NCBI RefSeq assembly: GCF_013186535.1
Contig: NZ_JABMCZ010000003.1
Location: forward strand, 248,001 to 312,000
DNA: 64,000 nucleotides
Origin: Nocardia terpenica
GTDB lineage: Bacteria > Actinomycetota > Actinomycetes > Mycobacteriales > Mycobacteriaceae
Direction: 5' to 3'
Part shown: one piece after another, positions 37,274-45,280 of the stretch
Position numbering within the stretch: position 1 is the stretch's first letter
Layout of the letters: the number at the start of each line of letters is the position of its first letter
The notes under the pieces: generated by a model
Seen by the model: only the letters and a program-made list of their open reading frames with translations
Told to the model about the DNA's origin: nothing
Databases searched by the model: none
Position numbers and translations under genes: made by a program

Positions 37274-38781
37274 TGCTGCTGCGCGACGGCTCGATGTCGA
37301 TGCCCGCATCCGCGCTCGCCGAATTCTCACCGCAGATCAACCAATCCTACTGGTACCCATGGTCCGACGGCGTCCAGCTGGAGCGCCAGTGGGCGCTCTA
37401 CGGCGCGATCTACCGCTACCAGCCGTGGGTACGCACCGTCATCGACAAGTTGGCTAATGCGTTGGCGCGCTTGCGGATCGAGGTCTGGAAGGTCGACGGC
37501 GACCTGCGCACGCTCGACGACGGCCCGTACGCGGCGTTGATGAAGCGACCGTGCCAGGAGCTCAGTCCCTACTCCTTTTGGCTCTGGGTCGCGACCACGA
37601 TCGAGATCTACGGCGAGTCATTCTTGGTCAAAGTGCGCAACAACCGCGGCCAGACCATCAGCCTGATTCCGATGCACCCCTCGCGAGTCACGGTGCGCCG
37701 CAACGTGGATGGGTCGCGCAGCTACATCTTCCAGACGGCGGCGTCGTCGCAGGGGCTGCTGGAATTCGATGAAAATGACGTGATCCCGCTCCAGCTTTTC
37801 GCCCCCGACGGGACGATGCGGGGCCTGTCGCGGCTGGAATCGCTGACCAGTACCCTCGTCGCCGAGGACTCCGGCCGTACCGCGACGAGCGCGATGTGGC
37901 GCAACGCGGGGCGACCGAACATCGTGCTGAGCTCGGACAAGATCCTTGGCCGCGAAGGCAAGGCCCGGCTACGGGAATCGTTCGACAGCAATCACGCGGG
38001 CTCGATCAACGCGGGTAAGACTCTGGTCCTCGAAGACGGTGTCAAAGCCGCCCCGATTCAGCTCACCGCTGTCGAAATGCAGTGGATCGAATCCCGCAAA
38101 CTCAACCGAGAAGAAGTCTGCGCCCTGTTCGACGTGGCACCCCCGATGGTGCACATCCTGGACAGAGCCACATTCTCGAATGTGACCGAGCAATTACGAA
38201 GTTTCTACCGCGACGCAATTTCAGCCAAACTCGAGTTCATCGAATCGCAGTTCGACTTTTATCTCGCCGACGAATTCGGCGACAATTTCGAAACCCGATT
38301 CGCGGTCGCCGAAATCCTGCGCGGTGACTACGAGACCCGCGCCGACAGCGTTCAGAAGCTGGTCCTGTCCGGTGTCATGAAACCCGCGGAAGGCCGGGAG
38401 GTCATGGACCTGGGCAAAGCCGGACCGGAAGCAGATGAATTGTACGCCCAGGCCAGCATTCAGCCGCTCGGCAAGCCCGCCGAACGCGTCACCATCACCG
38501 GCACGATGGCACCCGGGGGCGACCCCGACGGTATCCCTGTTCTCATTCCCGGCACCGCCGGTACTGGCCAGTCCCCGAGAGCGCAGGCCGCCATCGGCGG
38601 ACCGGACGATTCCACGACGAACCCGCCGACACCGAAGTCCAGGAAATACGTGCGCGCCCTCAAGGGCGGCATGGGACGCGGCAAGTCACTCGAACAAGTC
38701 GCTGTGGAGTTGGCGCGGCGTCATGCCGCGGATCGTCAGCTGATTCTCGATTCGGTGGCGCTTATTCTGGCCGATCTGTAA
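37270..38781 (+). CDS. HK97-type portal protein
   Basis: A 503-aa dodecamer-forming vertex protein through which DNA is packaged. It has the family core: YRYQPWVRTVIDKLANALARLRIEVW, PYSFWLWVATTIEIYGESFLVKV, ISLIPMHPSRVTVRRN, DVIPLQLFAPDGTMRGLSRLE, then WRNAGRPNIVLSSD and EEVCALFDVAPPMVHILDRATFSNVTEQLRSFYRD. The C-terminal ~90 residues are linker plus a basic segment. GTG 37270 overlaps the upstream stop; ATG 37273 is the alternative. Confidence 0.92.
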   Translation: MMLLRDGSMSMPASALAEFSPQINQSYWYPWSDGVQLERQWALYGAIYRYQPWVRTVIDKLANALARLRIEVWKVDGDLRTLDDGPYAALMKRPCQELSPYSFWLWVATTIEIYGESFLVKVRNNRGQTISLIPMHPSRVTVRRNVDGSRSYIFQTAASSQGLLEFDENDVIPLQLFAPDGTMRGLSRLESLTSTLVAEDSGRTATSAMWRNAGRPNIVLSSDKILGREGKARLRESFDSNHAGSINAGKTLVLEDGVKAAPIQLTAVEMQWIESRKLNREEVCALFDVAPPMVHILDRATFSNVTEQLRSFYRDAISAKLEFIESQFDFYLADEFGDNFETRFAVAEILRGDYETRADSVQKLVLSGVMKPAEGREVMDLGKAGPEADELYAQASIQPLGKPAERVTITGTMAPGGDPDGIPVLIPGTAGTGQSPRAQAAIGGPDDSTTNPPTPKSRKYVRALKGGMGRGKSLEQVAVELARRHAADRQLILDSVALILADL

Positions 38782-38795
38782 TTCAGGTAGGACCC

Positions 38796-39959
38796 GTGAA
38801 CAATTCGATAACCAAGGCGATGGCCGCGATCACCTCGGCCGACGCCGCGCCCGACGATGCGCCCTACGGCGGTTTCGAGGCCATCCTGTCGACTCCGGCG
38901 CTCGATCGCGACGGCGATCAGCTGCGCACCTCGGAGTGGAAAACGCCGCTGCCGGAACACATTACGGTCGATATCGACCATGAGATGAGCGTGCGCGGCA
39001 CGGTCGGCAGCGCCACCCCCTACCTCGACGATGACGGCAACCTCCGCATCCGAGCGCAATTCGCCTCCACCGCAACAGCGCAGGAAGTTCGCACACTCGT
39101 CAAGGAAGGCCACGTCCGGACCGTGTCGGTAGCCTTCATGACCGACAAGAGTGCCCTCAAGGACGGGCGTCCCTCGCGGGAGGTACTCAACGCGGGCATC
39201 GTCGCCGTCCCGTCCAACCGCGAGGCGTTGATCCTGTCGGCGAAATCGGCCACCGAACCGTACGGCCCCGACGCCGACTACGCCGATCCAGGCTTCCAGC
39301 CCGACAAGCGGAAGCGATATCCGCTCCGCGATGCCGAGGAGGTCCGTACTGCCTGGGATTACGTCCACCAGCAGCGCAACCGCCGCCCGTACACGGCCGA
39401 GCAACTGACACACATCGAATCCAAGATCCGCGCCGCCGCGCACCGCTACGGCGTCGAACTCGACGACTCCAAGGCATTGGCGGGGATGGTCGATGTCAAA
39501 GCGGGAGCCCGGAATTCGGCATCGGACCAAGCCCTGATCCAGTCTATCCACGATGCCTCCGGCCAGCTCGGTGCCGCCTGCGTGCCCGGCGACGACACCG
39601 GGTACGAGGACGGCGCGAATATGCGCGCGGTGGCGGCGGCCGAGACCAAGTCCGCCGACACGCCTGCTGTTCTCGACTTTCAGACCTTCCTCGCCCGGCT
39701 CAGCGCACTGCTGACCGAGGCCACTACCGCCAGCCCGAATAGTGCTGGCACGCCGCAAGATTCGCACGGCGAATCGGCGACGTCACCCGCTGATCCTCCC
39801 GCTGACGCCGCGCCGCAGGGCCCCGCTGACGCCGCAGGAGATGCCGCTGTCGCCGCTGAGGAGTCGGGAGATGCCGTGGCCGCGGCCCAGGCCGAGCTGC
39901 ATGCCCGGCTGGCGCTGGCGTCGCTCGCCGAGGACGCGCTGAGCGACGAAATCCACTGA
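38796..39959 (+). CDS. HK97-family prohead protease
   Basis: A 387-aa protein. The protease domain (about 20-150) has YGGFEAILSTPALDRDGD, the His in VDIDHEMSVRGTVGS and the Ser in GHVRTVSVAFM, as in S78/U35 prohead proteases. A second region (SATEPYGPDADYADPGFQPDKRKRYPLRDAEEVRTAWDYVHQQRN) resembles the common phage C-terminal extension. The final 120 residues are Ala/Asp-rich and may act as internal scaffold. GTG 38796 follows AGGTAGGACC. Confidence 0.88.
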   Translation: MNNSITKAMAAITSADAAPDDAPYGGFEAILSTPALDRDGDQLRTSEWKTPLPEHITVDIDHEMSVRGTVGSATPYLDDDGNLRIRAQFASTATAQEVRTLVKEGHVRTVSVAFMTDKSALKDGRPSREVLNAGIVAVPSNREALILSAKSATEPYGPDADYADPGFQPDKRKRYPLRDAEEVRTAWDYVHQQRNRRPYTAEQLTHIESKIRAAAHRYGVELDDSKALAGMVDVKAGARNSASDQALIQSIHDASGQLGAACVPGDDTGYEDGANMRAVAAAETKSADTPAVLDFQTFLARLSALLTEATTASPNSAGTPQDSHGESATSPADPPADAAPQGPADAAGDAAVAAEESGDAVAAAQAELHARLALASLAEDALSDEIH

Positions 39960-39974
39960 CACTCAAGGAGACGC

Positions 39975-41402
39975 ATGGCGACCACCGCCACTTTGAAAGC
40001 TCGCGGCAATCAGCTGCGGGCCGATTTCAAAACCATCAACGACGACGACATCCTGACTCCCGCCGAACGCGCGGAGCGACTGGAGACCTTGGTCAAGGCC
40101 GTCAGCGAGCACGAGACCGAGATCAGAAACTCCGAGACCGCGCGGGAGTTGTCGGCCAAGCTCGGGCGCGGTGAGGCCGCGGTCGACCACGAGATGACCG
40201 ATGCGCCGATAATGAAGTCCCTCGCGGCGCGCATCATGGCGCACAAGGACTTCACCGACGCCCAGGACGCGGTGAACCCTGACGCCCGGCGCGTGGTGAG
40301 CAAGGCGTTCGAGATCGGCCTGAAGGACTCGACCCCGGCGGCGAACCTGCTCGGTGAGTCCATCTACGGCGCCACCGGCCCGACACCGCTGGGACAGAAT
40401 CCGTTCTTCCCGACCGGCGCCGCGGCGGCCCTTCTACCGCCGACGTGGTTGCCCGGCATCGTCGAGCAGCGGTTCTATCCGCTGACCTTGAGCGATGTCA
40501 TCCCGTCGAGCGCGATCACCACGAACAACTTGTCCTACGTCGTCGAGTCGGCGTTCACCAACAACGCTGCCGAGGTCGCCGAGGCCGGGCAGTACCCCTA
40601 CAGCTCGGTGAAAGTCGATCGCGTCTACGAGCAGCTCGGCAAACTCGGCAACGCCCTGAAGATCACCGACGAGACCATCGCCGACAGCGCACTGTTCCAC
40701 AACTTCGCTTCCGGCCGTCTGGTTTTGGGGCTTCAGCGCAAGGAAGAGGTCGCGATGCTGGCGGGTGCCGGGGGCGGCAACGGTAACATCAACGGCCTGC
40801 TCGCCCGCAGCGCGGGATTCACCAAGGAACACGGATTCACCCCGGTGACCGTCAGCGGTGTCATGTTCCCGCCCTCGGGTACCCCTGGCGCGGGCACGTC
40901 GCCGGAGACCGTGGCGACGCTGACCTACGGCCGCCAGGTCAAAGGCGCTGCGGCCGGGGCCTACCCGATCGCGAGCGCTATCGCCGAGGCCCTGTTCATG
41001 GGGGTGACCGATGTGTGGCTCAACTCGTGGATCGCCCCCACTCACTACGTACTCAATCCCCTTGACTGGCAAGTGATTCGGTTGGGCAAAGACGCCAATG
41101 ACGAGTATTACGGGCCGAGCTTCTTCGGTGCCTCCTACGGCAACGAGCAGGGCGCTCCGGACTCGTTGTGGGGCAAGCCGGTCATCGTCACCCCGGCTAT
41201 GCCGCAAGGCTCCGCGCTCGTCGCGTCCATGACCCGTGAAGTGCTGGAAGCGTTTCGGCGCCAGGGTATTTCGGTCGAGATGACCAACAGCAACGGAAAC
41301 GATTTCGATCACGGACTGTGGACCGTGCGCGGGCAGCTGCGCTCGGGCCTGGCCGTGTACCGCCCGGCCGCGTTCGAACTGGTCCAGATCATCGCGGGCT
41401 GA
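39975..41402 (+). CDS. major capsid protein (HK97 fold)
   Basis: A 475-aa shell protein. N-terminal ~100 residues form a charged delta-domain (NQLRADFKTINDDDILTPAERAERLETLVKAV). The HK97 core follows: LLPPTWLPGIVEQRFYPLTLSDVIPSSAITTNNLSYVVES, AEVAEAGQYPYSSVKVDRV, LGNALKITDETIADS, and a C-terminal LRSGLAVYRPAAFELVQI. ATG 39975 after AAGGAG. The only hairpin terminator of the head block follows it. Confidence 0.93.
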   Translation: MATTATLKARGNQLRADFKTINDDDILTPAERAERLETLVKAVSEHETEIRNSETARELSAKLGRGEAAVDHEMTDAPIMKSLAARIMAHKDFTDAQDAVNPDARRVVSKAFEIGLKDSTPAANLLGESIYGATGPTPLGQNPFFPTGAAAALLPPTWLPGIVEQRFYPLTLSDVIPSSAITTNNLSYVVESAFTNNAAEVAEAGQYPYSSVKVDRVYEQLGKLGNALKITDETIADSALFHNFASGRLVLGLQRKEEVAMLAGAGGGNGNINGLLARSAGFTKEHGFTPVTVSGVMFPPSGTPGAGTSPETVATLTYGRQVKGAAAGAYPIASAIAEALFMGVTDVWLNSWIAPTHYVLNPLDWQVIRLGKDANDEYYGPSFFGASYGNEQGAPDSLWGKPVIVTPAMPQGSALVASMTREVLEAFRRQGISVEMTNSNGNDFDHGLWTVRGQLRSGLAVYRPAAFELVQIIAG

Positions 41403-41415
41403 ACCAGACACCAGT

Positions 41416-41447
41416 CCCGGCAGTAAAAGCTGCACGCCGCTGCCGGG
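41416..41447 (+). terminator. hairpin after capsid gene
   Basis: CCCGGCAG / CTGCCGGG (8 bp, 16-nt loop) with partial extension, 14 bp after the capsid stop. Probably attenuates transcription so the capsid is made in excess. Confidence 0.6.
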
Positions 41448-41474
41448 GCTGGCTCTCCTGGAAGGGAAACCGTC

Positions 41475-41657
41475 ATGGCGACAAGCTATTTCGACGACTA
41501 CCACATGTCGATCATCCCGGCGATGCGCCAGATCTTCGGCGAGCAGTCCACCGCGGGCGCCGAGCCGCAGGCCACGCCGCGGCCCCGCGCCAAGGCGGTG
41601 AAGGCGCCCGCCAAGTCCGGCCCTGAGCGCACCGAGGAAGGCATCGAGACGACGTGA
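41475..41657 (+). CDS. hypothetical 60-aa protein
   Basis: ATG 41475 after GGAAGGGAAACC. Short N-terminal helix (YFDDYHMSIIPAMRQIFG) and a basic Ala/Pro tail. Its stop overlaps the connector GTG. No family recognised. Confidence 0.6.
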   Translation: MATSYFDDYHMSIIPAMRQIFGEQSTAGAEPQATPRPRAKAVKAPAKSGPERTEEGIETT

Positions 41658-42199
41658 CCTCACTGGTGCAGGGATCGCCGTCGCTCGACCCGTACGAGTA
41701 CGCCTCCCAGCTGGTCCGGGGCTACTGCGGCATCGCCTTCGACTACACCCGCGACGACACCAGGTTGCTGGACCCCCGCACCGACGGCACGGTGCAGCTC
41801 CCGCAGACGCCGGTGCTGGCGGTGTCGGCGGTGGCCGGGTGGATGCCCGGCCCGACCGGAATATGGGATTGGCGGCCGATCGCCTGGTACCGGTGGCTGC
41901 CCCGTGGGCTGCTCTACTGCACCGCTGGCCTCGAGAACCCCACGCTGCCGACGTGGGGCCCGGTGTGGCCCTGGGTACCCGGTGGCCTGCGCGTCACCTA
42001 CGACCACGGCTACGACCGCATCCCCGACGATATTCAAGCCGTCGTGACCCGGTTGGCGACCCAGATCTCCAAGAATCCCGCGTGGGTGCAGAGCCGCAAG
42101 GTCGGCGAAGTCGCGACCGTCTACAGCACCACCGGCATCACGCTACGCGACGAGGACAAGCGAGTCCTGGATCGCTATGCGGCCCAGGAGGTCTCGTGA
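41654..42199 (+). CDS. head-tail connector (adaptor) protein
   Basis: A 181-aa protein in the position of HK97 gp6. DPYEYASQLVRGYCGIAF at the N-terminus and a C-terminal GLRVTYDHGYDRIPDDIQAVVTRLATQISKNP, typical of connector proteins that bind the portal. GTG overlaps the previous stop. Confidence 0.7.
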   Translation: MTSLVQGSPSLDPYEYASQLVRGYCGIAFDYTRDDTRLLDPRTDGTVQLPQTPVLAVSAVAGWMPGPTGIWDWRPIAWYRWLPRGLLYCTAGLENPTLPTWGPVWPWVPGGLRVTYDHGYDRIPDDIQAVVTRLATQISKNPAWVQSRKVGEVATVYSTTGITLRDEDKRVLDRYAAQEVS

Positions 42200-42546
42200 C
42201 ACAGACCGTGCTCGGCGACCAGACCATCACCGTCCTGATACGCACGGAGTCGGCCGCCGCAATCGATCCGTTGGGTATCCCGGAAACCGTGGAGACGCCG
42301 GTCGATCAGCCCGGCTGCTCGGTCCAGCCCCGCTACGTCACCGAGAAGGACCTCCACGAGGACTTCTCCCGGAGCATCTGGATCGTGTATGCGCCGCCGA
42401 CACGAATCATGCTGGCGCTCACCGCATCCGATGCCGTGCGCTATCGCGGAGACCGGTACGAGGTGTTCGGTGACCCGATGCCGTGGCCGGACATGGACGG
42501 CGTCATCGATCACATCCGGTTCGAATTACGCAGAGCGAGGGGGTAA
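42196..42546 (+). CDS. head-tail stopper-like protein
   Basis: A 116-aa beta-barrel-like protein (TITVLIRTESAAAIDPLGIPE, then YAPPTRIMLALTASDAVRYRGDRYEVFGDPMPWPDMDGVIDHIRFELRR), the usual pattern of a stopper closing the head. GTG overlaps the adaptor stop. Confidence 0.65.
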   Translation: MTQTVLGDQTITVLIRTESAAAIDPLGIPETVETPVDQPGCSVQPRYVTEKDLHEDFSRSIWIVYAPPTRIMLALTASDAVRYRGDRYEVFGDPMPWPDMDGVIDHIRFELRRARG

Positions 42547-42552
42547 CTCACC

Positions 42553-42936
42553 ATGCCCGCCCGATACCAGATCGACCGCAACGTCTTCGCCGATTTCCTC
42601 AAGAACTCCTCGATCATCCACGCGAAGCTCGAAGAGGCCGGGAAAGAAGCCGTCGAGTACTGGAAATCCATCGCGCCGGTCAATACCGACCCTGGTGAAC
42701 CGCACATCCTGAAAAGTGGCTGGGTCGACAATCCCGGCGACTACCGGGATTCGATCCGGTACCAGATCGTCCGGAACCCCACCAGGATGAAAGTCCGTGT
42801 CATGGCGACCGACTACAAATCGCACTGGCTCGAATTCGGCACCGTCAAGATGGAAGCCCGGCATCCGATGGCCGACACCCGCGAAGAGATGCTCAACCGC
42901 GGCTACAAGCGAACGCCGAACCGGCGCGCCTTGTGA
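42553..42936 (+). CDS. HK97 gp10-like tail-completion protein
   Basis: A 127-aa protein (KLEEAGKEAVEYWKSIAPVNTDPGEPHILKSGWVDNPGDYRDSI, then VMATDYKSHWLEFGTVKMEARHPMADTREE): the YxxxxExGT motif is the hallmark of gp10-like neck proteins. Confidence 0.75.
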   Translation: MPARYQIDRNVFADFLKNSSIIHAKLEEAGKEAVEYWKSIAPVNTDPGEPHILKSGWVDNPGDYRDSIRYQIVRNPTRMKVRVMATDYKSHWLEFGTVKMEARHPMADTREEMLNRGYKRTPNRRAL

Positions 42937-43319
42937 TCATCGACATCGAGGTGTTCACGATCTCGTATCTGGCGCCGCTGGGCGCGGTCCGCGCCGAGAT
43001 GCCCAACGTGCCCCCGACGCCGTTTTGGCTGGTGACCAGGATCAGCGGCTCGGACGACGGGATCACCGACTGGGGCACCATCCAGGTCGACGTATTCGCC
43101 GCCACCCGCGATGGTGCCCGTGTCGCCGCCCGCGCCATGCATGCGCGCATGCTCGCGCTGACCGCGAAAACCGTTGTGGCAACGGATGAAGGCCCGGCGC
43201 GGATCGATCACCGGCGCACGCTGCTCACACCTGCGTACTTGGATTACCAGGACGAGAATCTTCGCCGGTATGTGGCGCGGTACGAGCTCGCCTCCCGCCT
43301 CACCGCACACCCTATTTAG
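42933..43319 (+). CDS. tail terminator-like protein
   Basis: A 128-aa protein at the tail-terminator position; beta-alpha-beta pattern (PFWLVTRISGSDDGITDWGTIQVDVFAATRDGARVAARAMHARMLAL). GTG overlaps the previous stop. Confidence 0.65.
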   Translation: MIIDIEVFTISYLAPLGAVRAEMPNVPPTPFWLVTRISGSDDGITDWGTIQVDVFAATRDGARVAARAMHARMLALTAKTVVATDEGPARIDHRRTLLTPAYLDYQDENLRRYVARYELASRLTAHPI

Positions 43320-43327
43320 GAATCTTC

Positions 43328-44299
43328 ATGAGTGGATCTGTCCTTTGGGACACCATTTTCGGCGGCAACGCCACCAGAATTTTGAAGGCCCTGTACGGAA
43401 GTTTCTTGGTCCGTGACTATTTCGGGCCTGCTACTTCCGTCGCCAATTTCACTCCGTTCGATCCGGACGACGGAAATTTGTCGAAAACCCTGATGACTAC
43501 TGACGGTTTTCGGGACGTTGGACTGTTGTCGGAACAGGGGTGCTCGTTTACACCGAAGTACACGACCGTGGACACCATGGTGTGGCAGAGCAGGCAGGCT
43601 CAGCGTACCGATGTGACCGTGGATCAGGAGGAGTGCCTGATCCAGTGCGCGGAATCGACTGTGCTGGTGGACTATCTGCACGAGAACCTGCCCCTCAAGG
43701 GCATGCCAGCCAACGGCACACCGGGATACCGAGTCGTCAAACCCAAAGTGCCGCAGGTGCTGTACCGTCAGGTGCTGGCGCTGGGTGTGGATGGCTCGAG
43801 CGGGGACAACGAGTACTTCGCGACCCTGTATGCACGAGCTTTGATGATCAAGCCTGAAAAAGTGGACTGGTCGGCGAAGCAGGAGACCCTGACGTCGCTC
43901 ACCTTCGATTCCTATCCCTGCCCGTACAGCGGCTTCTCCGTGGCCCGCTTCCGGGAGGGCCCGGCCTGGCGGGCGAGCGGCGGTACGACCGGCGCGCCGG
44001 GTACACCGGTGGCCACCGCTGGATCGAATGCCACTGTGACGCTGGAATTCACGCCGCCGCACGCCGGTGCCGGGCCGTTCACCTACACCGTGAACAAGCT
44101 CACCGGGCCGACGCCGACGATCACCGCGGTCCCGGCGAATCTCGTCACGGTCACCTCGTCTTCCGGGGCGAGTGTGGTGCTGACCGTCACCGGTCAGACC
44201 GTCGGCGAGACCGACGCCTACTCCGTGCAGGCCACTGGAGCCAACGGAAGCCAATCGGTGCCGTCGACTCAATCCAACCCGGTCACCATCAAATCCTGA
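43328..44299 (+). CDS. major tail (tube) protein with Ig-like C-terminal domain
   Basis: A 323-aa tube subunit. The N-terminal ~215 residues form the tube domain (FGPATSVANFTPFDPDDGNLSKTL, then FTPKYTTVDTMVWQSRQAQRTDVTVDQEECLIQCAE). After a Gly/Thr linker, residues about 225-323 form a Big/Ig-like domain (VTLEFTPPHAGAGPFTYTVNKL, VLTVTGQTVGETDAYSVQATGANGSQS), a decoration often displayed on tails. ATG 43328. Confidence 0.82.
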   Translation: MSGSVLWDTIFGGNATRILKALYGSFLVRDYFGPATSVANFTPFDPDDGNLSKTLMTTDGFRDVGLLSEQGCSFTPKYTTVDTMVWQSRQAQRTDVTVDQEECLIQCAESTVLVDYLHENLPLKGMPANGTPGYRVVKPKVPQVLYRQVLALGVDGSSGDNEYFATLYARALMIKPEKVDWSAKQETLTSLTFDSYPCPYSGFSVARFREGPAWRASGGTTGAPGTPVATAGSNATVTLEFTPPHAGAGPFTYTVNKLTGPTPTITAVPANLVTVTSSSGASVVLTVTGQTVGETDAYSVQATGANGSQSVPSTQSNPVTIKS

Positions 44300-44319
44300 A
44301 TCCAGCAACAGCTTTCGCC

Positions 44320-44356
44320 CCCGTAGCGCGGTGTCCTCGGCTGCCCGCGCTACGGG
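44320..44356 (+). terminator. hairpin after tail-tube gene
   Basis: A perfect 12-bp stem CCCGTAGCGCGG / CCGCGCTACGGG, loop 13 nt, 20 bp after the stop. Confidence 0.75.
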
Positions 44357-44405
44357 CCATTCTTCCGTGCAGCCGAGATTCGTTTCAACCGAGGAGTGTT
44401 CATCG

Positions 44406-44849
44406 ATGGCCTCTCGTCCGTCCAAGCCGTTGACCGCGCGTCGCCTGTCGATCAAGGATTTCGAGGAGCAGGCGCTGGCCGCGCTGGGGCAGCCGCCCGG
44501 CTACACCCTGGTCCTCGACGACGACGCGGGGGAGATCCACATCCCGCATCCGCTGCTGGTCGCCGACGAGCGCCTGGCCGAGATCGAGGCCGTCCAGACC
44601 GGTAGCGATCTGGATCGGGACACGGTCACCGACCCGGACACCGGTGCACAGCATTCGATCCCGGCCACCCCGGCGGCCATCGGCGGGGTCGCGGCCGAGC
44701 CGACCCAGGTCCGGCTCGCTCGCGCTGTCCTCGGCCGCGCCGATCACGAGACGTTCCTGGCTCACGGTGGCAAGTCGGCGCATGTGGCGTTGGCGTGGGA
44801 GGCGATGGCCGCCGAGGTCAAGGCCGCTGCCCCAAAACCCTCGAGGTAA
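44406..44849 (+). CDS. tail assembly chaperone, short form (G)
   Basis: A 147-aa protein (RRLSIKDFEEQALAALGQPPGYTLVLDDDAGEIHIPHPLL, then RLARAVLGRADHETFLAHGGKSAHVALAWEAMAAEV), the lambda G-like chaperone position between tube and tape measure. Near its 3' end a CCCAAAA slippery site allows a -1 frameshift to the longer form. Confidence 0.8.
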   Translation: MASRPSKPLTARRLSIKDFEEQALAALGQPPGYTLVLDDDAGEIHIPHPLLVADERLAEIEAVQTGSDLDRDTVTDPDTGAQHSIPATPAAIGGVAAEPTQVRLARAVLGRADHETFLAHGGKSAHVALAWEAMAAEVKAAAPKPSR

Positions 44850-45280
44850 TCGAGGTCCTGCGCACGCATCCGCTCGAGGTGCAGGCCGACCTGTCGCGCT
44901 ACCACGGCCTGCGCATCCGCGACTGGTGGCACGGCGAGATCTCCTCCCAGGAGCTCTACGCCTACATCGTCCACCTGCCCGAGGACAGTGCCACCAAAAC
45001 CGCTGCCCGCGAGGGCGATTGGCACGAAGACAAATATCTCCTGGTCCGCCTCATCAACGAACTGCTGTGCTACCGCGCTGATTTCGTGTCCGCGCACGGC
45101 GGCGATATGAAGCCGGATCTGATCCTGAGCCCGAAACAGGTCGAGCGTAAACGCGTCGAGCGTCAGCAGTATCTGGATGTGCGGGAAATGATGCTCGCCC
45201 AGATGCGCGGCGAATACCAGCCGCCCACGCGGACTGTGCATTTCGAGACCGAGTACCGGAAGGGGGTGGCCGCGTCGTGA
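44406..45280 (+). CDS. tail assembly chaperone, frameshifted long form (G-T)
   Basis: A predicted 291-aa fusion made by -1 slippage at CCCAAAA: 144 residues from the short-form frame, then 147 from the overlapping frame (THPLEVQADLSRYHGLRIRDWWHGEISSQELYAYIVHLPED, ending EYRKGVAAS). The long and short chaperones bind the tape measure protein during tail assembly, a conserved siphovirus trick. The downstream frame has no good start of its own. Confidence 0.82.
44831..44837 (+). promoter_or_regulatory. programmed -1 ribosomal frameshift site CCCAAAA
   Basis: The zero-frame codons read C CCA AAA, a canonical X-XXY-YYZ heptamer, ten bases before the short-form stop. Slipping back one base continues in the frame encoding TLEVIEVLRTHPLEVQADL. 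Confidence 0.85.
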
